DNA of 29,717 nt from positions 1-29,717 of the forward strand of contig RPOS01000033.1 in the NCBI GenBank assembly GCA_003820635.1. Direction: 5' to 3'. The notes under the pieces are model-generated. The model did no database searches. It was not told the origin of the DNA and was given only the letters and a program-made list of their open reading frames with translations. This stretch comes from Verrucomicrobiaceae bacterium. GTDB taxonomy: Bacteria; Verrucomicrobiota; Verrucomicrobiae; Verrucomicrobiales; Akkermansiaceae. The position numbers and the translations under genes are program-made. Below are positions 26,170 through 29,717 of the stretch, in pieces (position 1 is the stretch's first letter; each line of letters opens with the position of its first letter).

Positions 26170-26715
26170 CTAACGGCCTGCTGGCAGCGTGATGACCTCG
26201 ATCACCTCGCGGCGGGGTTCGTAAACGCGGACCACGCGGTCGCCGTAATGATAGAGACGTGTGTCGGGTTCCATGCGGAGTTTCGGGAACCATGCGGATG
26301 GCACCGGGGCGTAGCTCGACCATTCGTTGTCAGCGATGCGGTAGCCGGGAACGAGTTTCTTCTGCCAACCGGGAGGCAGCGGTTTGCCGCGCCGCTGGTT
26401 CATGGCCAAACCGGGCGGAAGACCCGTGCCCTGATTTTGATAGCGGTTGAAGTAATCGACGATTTCGCTGCGCTCGCTGTCCTTGAATCGCGCGAAATCG
26501 GCAGCTTGGGCGTTTTTCCCGCCCTTGCCGGCTGATTTCCCGGCATTGGCCGGGCCCTTGGCCTTGTCCGCTTTCTGCGAGTGTGCGTCTCCACCCTTGC
26601 CCTGCCCCTTGCTGCCCGAATTGCCTTTGCCGGGTTTCGCATCCGCGGGAGTAGCCACAAGAGCCAGTGAACCCAGAAGGGCGATGATGCATTTCATGGA
26701 ATTGCTGCTTTTCAT
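26170..26715 (-). CDS. Small exported RcnB-like protein
   Basis: This 181-residue protein has a signal peptide (residues 1-26, ending TPADA) and then a Gly/Lys-rich, low-complexity stretch (27-70). The conserved part is GLPPGLAMNQRRGKPLPPGW (98-117) followed by PGYRIADNEW and DRVVRVYEPRREVIEVI. That pattern resembles RcnB/CigR-like periplasmic proteins, whose roles include metal homeostasis or envelope stress. ATG 26715 has AGGA about nine bases upstream. It ends three bases from the convergent RlmI-like gene. Confidence 0.65.
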   Translation of the reverse strand: MKSSNSMKCIIALLGSLALVATPADAKPGKGNSGSKGQGKGGDAHSQKADKAKGPANAGKSAGKGGKNAQAADFARFKDSERSEIVDYFNRYQNQGTGLPPGLAMNQRRGKPLPPGWQKKLVPGYRIADNEWSSYAPVPSAWFPKLRMEPDTRLYHYGDRVVRVYEPRREVIEVITLPAGR

Positions 26716-26792
26716 AAGAATTTCCTATCGGCGAGCAGCAGGGGTCGCACAAGTGGAAAGTCCGCCCTATGCAACCCGCATCGATTGCGGGC

Positions 26793-26820
26793 TTTACAAA
26801 CGACCGCTGCCGGAACAATT
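26793..26820 (+). promoter_or_regulatory. Possible tRNA-Ser promoter
   Basis: TTTACA (26793-26798) and ACAATT (26815-26820) are 16 bases apart and lie 25 bases upstream of the tRNA 5' end. The -10 match is weak. Confidence 0.25.
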
Positions 26821-26845
26821 TCCGCGTCCGCAGCAATGCGGCCAG

Positions 26846-26932
26846 GGAGAGGTGGCTGAGTGGTCTAAGGCACCCGATTCGAAATCGGACGTCGGCTAAT
26901 CCCGACCGTGGGTTCAAATCCCACCCTCTCCG
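26846..26932 (+). tRNA. tRNA-Ser (anticodon CGA)
   Basis: The acceptor stem GGAGAGG pairs with CCTCTCC, the discriminator is G, and the anticodon CGA at 26880-26882 lies in the loop TTCGAAA. A long variable arm, with GTCGG pairing with CCGAC, marks a class II tRNA. The T-arm is GTGGG-TTCAAAT-CCCAC. CCA is not encoded, unlike in ssrA. The last 17 bases form part of a 20-bp direct repeat that recurs at 28120-28139. Confidence 0.95.
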
Positions 26933-26935
26933 GGC
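26916..26935 (+). repeat. Putative attL in the tRNA-Ser 3' end
   Basis: The 20-base sequence AAATCCCACCCTCTCCGGGC covers the T-arm and acceptor 3' strand of tRNA-Ser. A perfect copy lies at 28120-28139, as expected for site-specific integration into a tRNA gene. Short repeats of TTTGGGGTCA type follow at 26945-26964 and could be arm sites. Confidence 0.75.
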
Positions 26936-27024
26936 CATTTGATCTTTGGGTCATTTGGGGTCATCCTGGCCATCTCCGGGTCAACGGGACATAAAGCCGG
27001 CCCAAGTTGGCCCATGGAAGCCGG

Positions 27025-27546
27025 TCAATCTAACGGAATCCCCGTTCCGCCCTCCAGCGATGCCGCCGGTAGAAACATCCTGAGGCCCTCCGGAGACACG
27101 CGCCGGAAGCCGTATCTGGCGTAGAATCCGACGATTTCCTCATTGGCGGCATCCACCACCAGGCCCACTCCGCCGGTGCGTGCGATGGTCTCTCGTGCCA
27201 GTTGGCGGGCTGTGGCCACCAGCATGGAACCGATTCCCCCGCCATGGGCACTTTGAGTCACCGCCAAACGGCCCAGCAAAACTGCGGAAACCGCTTGTCT
27301 GGGCAGGCCTTTGGGAGCGCCCGGCCATTCCCTCGCCTCAACGGTGATGTTGGACAGGGTGAAGTAGCCGAGCACAGCCTTCGGGGCCTTGGCCTCAGCT
27401 TCGACCAACACCCGGGTGACACTCACCCCCTTCTCCATGTGACTTCGAGCCGTCTCCCGCAGGTAGCGGTCCACAGAATCAAGACCGCTGACGAATCCCG
27501 CCCGGTCGTGAGACCCGTCCACAAGCTCAAGAACGTATGACGACAT
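27025..27546 (-). CDS. GNAT acetyltransferase toxin (TacT-like)
   Basis: This 173-residue GNAT protein has the acetyl-CoA loop SAHGGGIGSML at 99-109, GVGLVVDAANEE (126-137) and the family FYARYGF motif with probable catalytic Tyr142. The N-terminal FVSGLDSVDRYLRETA and VLGYFTLSN are typical of TacT/AtaT-type toxins, which acetylate aminoacyl-tRNA. It is preceded in its operon by a DUF1778 antitoxin gene with a 20-base overlap. It lies in the segment bounded by the tRNA-Ser direct repeats. It has a TTA leucine codon in a TTAG context other than TGTTAG, unlike the surrounding host genes. Confidence 0.85.
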   Translation of the reverse strand: MSSYVLELVDGSHDRAGFVSGLDSVDRYLRETARSHMEKGVSVTRVLVEAEAKAPKAVLGYFTLSNITVEAREWPGAPKGLPRQAVSAVLLGRLAVTQSAHGGGIGSMLVATARQLARETIARTGGVGLVVDAANEEIVGFYARYGFRRVSPEGLRMFLPAASLEGGTGIPLD

Positions 27547-27850
27547 GGCGTGCGGCGAGTTTCACGGCATTGAGCATCGTTTGGTTCGGCTTGGGCGGCT
27601 TTGCAATCATCGCCGCGAGATTCGCGGCCTCTTGCCGGGTCATTTGCCAGTGGGATTCCGCTTCGATGACGCGATCCGCCCTTTCCGCCACCGCCTCCTG
27701 AATGAACGCCGCAACAGCCACCCCGCGCAAAGACGCCGCATACTCGATCTTTTCAGCCAGCCCCGTCGGGAAACGAGCGTTGATGCGCTTTGTCGCTGGT
27801 CCGGTTGGACGGCCACGCTTGCCGAAGCTTGGATTTGATTTGGTTTTCAT
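27527..27850 (-). CDS. DUF1778 antitoxin (TacA-like)
   Basis: From ATG 27850 the product has 107 residues. A basic leader is followed by a ribbon-helix-helix region (KRINARFPTGLAEKIEYAAS at 21-40, then LRGVAVAAFIQEAV). The C-terminal toxin-neutralising tail includes ESHWQMTRQEAANLAAMIAK and PPKPNQTMLNAV, which is characteristic of DUF1778. The frame is open much further upstream, but that part would cross the att repeat into the next gene and is not native. It overlaps the GNAT gene by 20 bases, the usual antitoxin-first order. It should autorepress at the repeats just upstream. Confidence 0.87.
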   Translation of the reverse strand: MKTKSNPSFGKRGRPTGPATKRINARFPTGLAEKIEYAASLRGVAVAAFIQEAVAERADRVIEAESHWQMTRQEAANLAAMIAKPPKPNQTMLNAVKLAARHVVIRS

Positions 27851-27864
27851 GTGCGCAGCGTAAT

Positions 27865-27914
27865 GTGCGGTGCCGTGCGGTGCAACTTGTTTTTCGGTGC
27901 CATATTGACACCGA
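27865..27914 (-). promoter_or_regulatory. Probable operator of the toxin-antitoxin operon
   Basis: Two 10-bp direct repeats (GTGCGGTGCC at 27865-27874 and GTGCGGTGCA at 27875-27884) are followed by an inverted repeat TCGGTG (27894-27899) / CACCGA (27909-27914). They lie 15-64 bases upstream of the antitoxin start, where ribbon-helix-helix antitoxins normally bind. Bases 27915-28119 contain no convincing gene. Confidence 0.5.
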
Positions 27915-28119
27915 TTTACGATTTCATCTACCCCTTTGGCCACTGATCGGATGCTGGGCTCGGCCATGATCCGTGTTTCCAAGGGGCCGAATTGTAGTGC
28001 CGCACGCTGCATGCGGTTTTCCGCAAATCCCTCACAAACGGACATCAAGGAAATTAAATACAATTTGCCTATCAAGTTTCCGGATCGTCCCCAGATGGCG
28101 TATGGAAAATCGGATCTGG

Positions 28120-28139
28120 AAATCCCACCCTCTCCGGGC
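28120..28139 (+). repeat. Putative attR (copy of tRNA-Ser 3' end)
   Basis: This is a perfect 20-base direct repeat of 26916-26935. The bases just before it (28107-28114, AAATCGGA) also match the tRNA anticodon-arm sequence at 26882-26889, hinting at a degenerate longer tRNA-like copy. Confidence 0.75.
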
Positions 28140-28192
28140 TTTGTCATTTCACATTCGACAAGCTCCCCTGCCCCGCCGCAGATTCCCCGGCC

Positions 28193-29353
28193 ATGGCAGG
28201 ACTCATCATCGCCCCGCGGGCACGCATTTTTCATGGTCACGAGTGGGTTTACGCCACGGAAATCAAAAAATCCTTCGGCGATCCGCAGCCGGGGGATGTG
28301 GTGACGCTCAAGGACTTCCGCGACCGGCCGCTTGGCTCGGCGATTTACAATCCGCAGTCGCAAATCGTCGCCCGCCGCTTTTCGCGCCGCCGCCAGGACC
28401 TGGACCTCGACTTCTTCACCCGCCGCATCCGCCAAGCCTTCGAATACCGCCAGCGCTCGGGCATCGATGAACGGCTCTGCCGCATCGTCTGGAGTGAATC
28501 CGACGGCATTCCCGGCCTGATCGTGGACCGCTACGGCGACCACCTCTCGGTGCAGATGCTCACGCTGGCCATGGACCTGCGGCAGGAAATCATTCGCGAG
28601 GCGCTGGTGAGCCTGTTTTCACCGCAATCCATCGTGCTGCGCAACGATTCGCCCTTCCGCAAGGCCGAGGGCATGGAACCGGGCATCGGCATGCTCCACG
28701 GGGAAAACCCCGGCCCCTTCGTCGTCCGCGCCAATAACCTGGATTTCGAGATCGATCTCTGCGACGGCCAGAAAACCGGGCTTTATCTCGACCAACTCCA
28801 GTCCCACGCAGAAGTCGCGCGGCTGGCCGAAGGCAGGCGCGTGCTCGATTGCTTCACCAACCAGGGCGGCTTCGCCCTGGCCTGCGCCCGGGCCGGGGCC
28901 GCCAAGGTCACCGCCGTGGATGTCTCCGCCTCCGCCTGCGAGGCCGCCCGCCACAATGCCGGGCTCAACGGCCTGGAGATCGAGGTGCTCGAGCACAACG
29001 TCTTCGATTTCCTCAAGCACGCGCAACCGGAATACGACCTCATCATCCTCGATCCGCCCAGTTTCACCCGCAACAAGAAGACGCTCATGGACGCCATGCG
29101 CGGCTACAAGGAGATCCACCTGCGCGCGCTCAAGCTGCTGGAAAAAGGCGGCCTGCTCGCCACTTTCTGCTGTTCCCACCACGCCACCCGCGAGCTCTTC
29201 CTCGAAAACCTGGCCGATGCCTCCGTGGACGCCAAGAAATCCCTGCGCCTCATCCACGAACACAGCCAGCGCGCCGACCACCCGGTGCTCATCACCCTGC
29301 CGGAAACCGGCTACCTCAAAGGCTTCACCGTCGAGACCATCGCCACCCGGTGA
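28193..29353 (+). CDS. RlmI-like class I SAM-dependent rRNA methyltransferase (copy 2)
   Basis: This 386-residue protein has an N-terminal PUA domain (1-65, with HGHEWVYATEI) and an RlmI-type core. DGIPGLIVDRYGDHLSVQ is at 104-121, GQKTGLYLDQ at 192-201, the SAM motif LDCFTNQGGFAL at 218-229, LDPPSFTRNK at 286-295 and FCCSHH at 325-330. The end reads ADHPVLITLPETGYLKGF. It is closer to canonical RlmI (23S rRNA m5C1962 methyltransferase) than copy 1 is. The ATG at 28193 lies 53 bases after the att repeat, so its native promoter may have been displaced by the insertion. Confidence 0.92.
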   Translation: MAGLIIAPRARIFHGHEWVYATEIKKSFGDPQPGDVVTLKDFRDRPLGSAIYNPQSQIVARRFSRRRQDLDLDFFTRRIRQAFEYRQRSGIDERLCRIVWSESDGIPGLIVDRYGDHLSVQMLTLAMDLRQEIIREALVSLFSPQSIVLRNDSPFRKAEGMEPGIGMLHGENPGPFVVRANNLDFEIDLCDGQKTGLYLDQLQSHAEVARLAEGRRVLDCFTNQGGFALACARAGAAKVTAVDVSASACEAARHNAGLNGLEIEVLEHNVFDFLKHAQPEYDLIILDPPSFTRNKKTLMDAMRGYKEIHLRALKLLEKGGLLATFCCSHHATRELFLENLADASVDAKKSLRLIHEHSQRADHPVLITLPETGYLKGFTVETIATR

Positions 29354-29717
29354 GACGGTATCGCACCGCATGGTTGCGGCTATCGGCACCGTGTCCTGGA
29401 CCACGACCGGTGCGAGACATTGGCGAGACGCCGAACCGCCGCCGGAATTGTTTTGAGAGCTGGTATCCGTCGCCGATTCCGACTTTGGCCGCGACGGACT
29501 TCATCGTGAGCGCCTGGAATGGTTGGCCGCGGAGGAGGGATTGAAGCGCTTCAATCTACCGGACACGGTGGCCGACCGGCGGCGGATGGTGGAGCGCCGG
29601 GACCGCCGCGCGGTGGAGGACTCAGCGCGAAACAGATGCCGGCGGGCAGGTCGAGTTGCCGGGCATCAACCTCCCCGGAGTAACCACGGGCTCAGCCGGG
29701 ATGGGAGTGCCGTTGAG
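29354..29717. other. Right-edge region with weak coding signal
   Basis: No complete gene is visible. One plus-strand frame is open from 29457 to the window end (LVSVADSDFGRDGLHRERLE...). A second frame, from about 29625, reads GGQVELPGINLPGVTTGSAG. The two could be parts of one frameshifted or degraded gene. Neither has a clear start codon or a family I recognise. Confidence 0.3.

Larger units (their letters stand above)
26933..28139. mobile_element. Small tRNA-Ser-integrated element carrying a toxin-antitoxin pair
   Basis: About 1.2 kb lies between the two copies of the 20-bp tRNA 3'-end sequence. It contains only the GNAT/DUF1778 pair, its control region and about 200 bases of A+T-richer non-coding DNA. 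No integrase is present, so it is either a remnant or an element mobilised in trans. Removing it would place tRNA-Ser directly upstream of the second RlmI-like gene. Confidence 0.6.

Noticed and set aside
27936..28304. Plus-strand open frame of 122 codons
   Set aside because: It spans the att repeat and the start of the RlmI-like gene, with no motif or plausible composition.
27851..28543. Upstream extension of the DUF1778 antitoxin frame
   Set aside because: It would cross the att repeat and run antisense through the RlmI-like gene; ATG 27850 gives the family-sized protein.

Overview
The window is bacterial chromosomal DNA of high G+C content, densely coding on both strands. It most likely comes from the Verrucomicrobiota (Verrucomicrobiaceae/Luteolibacter-like). 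This placement is an inference from protein types: the MoxR-DUF58-DUF4350-DUF4129-SpoIIM cluster, secreted proteins with NPDGDGLNNL-type repeats, RAYT-type IS200 transposases with GGAGGG palindromes, and a 1159-residue protein resembling pyrophosphate-type PEP carboxykinase. No 16S rRNA is present to confirm it.

Layout. (1) 71-613: tmRNA gene (ssrA, minus) with a strong hairpin at its 3' end, and behind it a Rho-independent terminator closing the next operon. (2) 707-6515, minus: five overlapping genes for a membrane-associated MoxR ATPase system (SpoIIM-like, DUF4129, DUF4350 lipoprotein, MoxR, DUF58). (3) 6627-9009: a conserved protein often labelled 3-methyladenine DNA glycosylase, NAD kinase and coaD. 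(4) 9240-11806: a secreted fibronectin/calcium-repeat protein and a tRNA-dihydrouridine synthase. (5) 11859-13189: a coupled phosphoribosyltransferase and dienelactone-hydrolase-like pair. (6) 13347-15346: an ankyrin lipoprotein coupled to a tandem ACT-domain protein. (7) 15359-18838: the PEPCK-like protein. (8) 18975-22857: a CPA2 antiporter, a YbjN-like protein, dapA and a class V aminotransferase. (9) 22952-23691: a RAYT transposase cassette with nested inverted repeats. (10) 23730-26715: an RsmB-type and an RlmI-type RNA methyltransferase in divergent orientation, then a small exported RcnB-like protein. (11) 26846-28139: tRNA-Ser(CGA) followed by a ~1.2 kb insertion bounded by a 20-bp direct repeat of the tRNA 3' end and carrying a GNAT/DUF1778 toxin-antitoxin pair. 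(12) 28193-29353: a second RlmI-like methyltransferase, then a poorly coding tail.

The functions are mainly core ones: trans-translation, NADP and CoA synthesis, lysine/peptidoglycan precursor synthesis, and rRNA/tRNA modification. Two small mobile or acquired segments interrupt them. The most unusual signal is distributed: the hexamer TGTTAG (usually CTGTTAG) occurs 20 times, always inside host genes, on both strands and in several reading frames, while the tetramer TTAG is almost absent from coding DNA in any other context.
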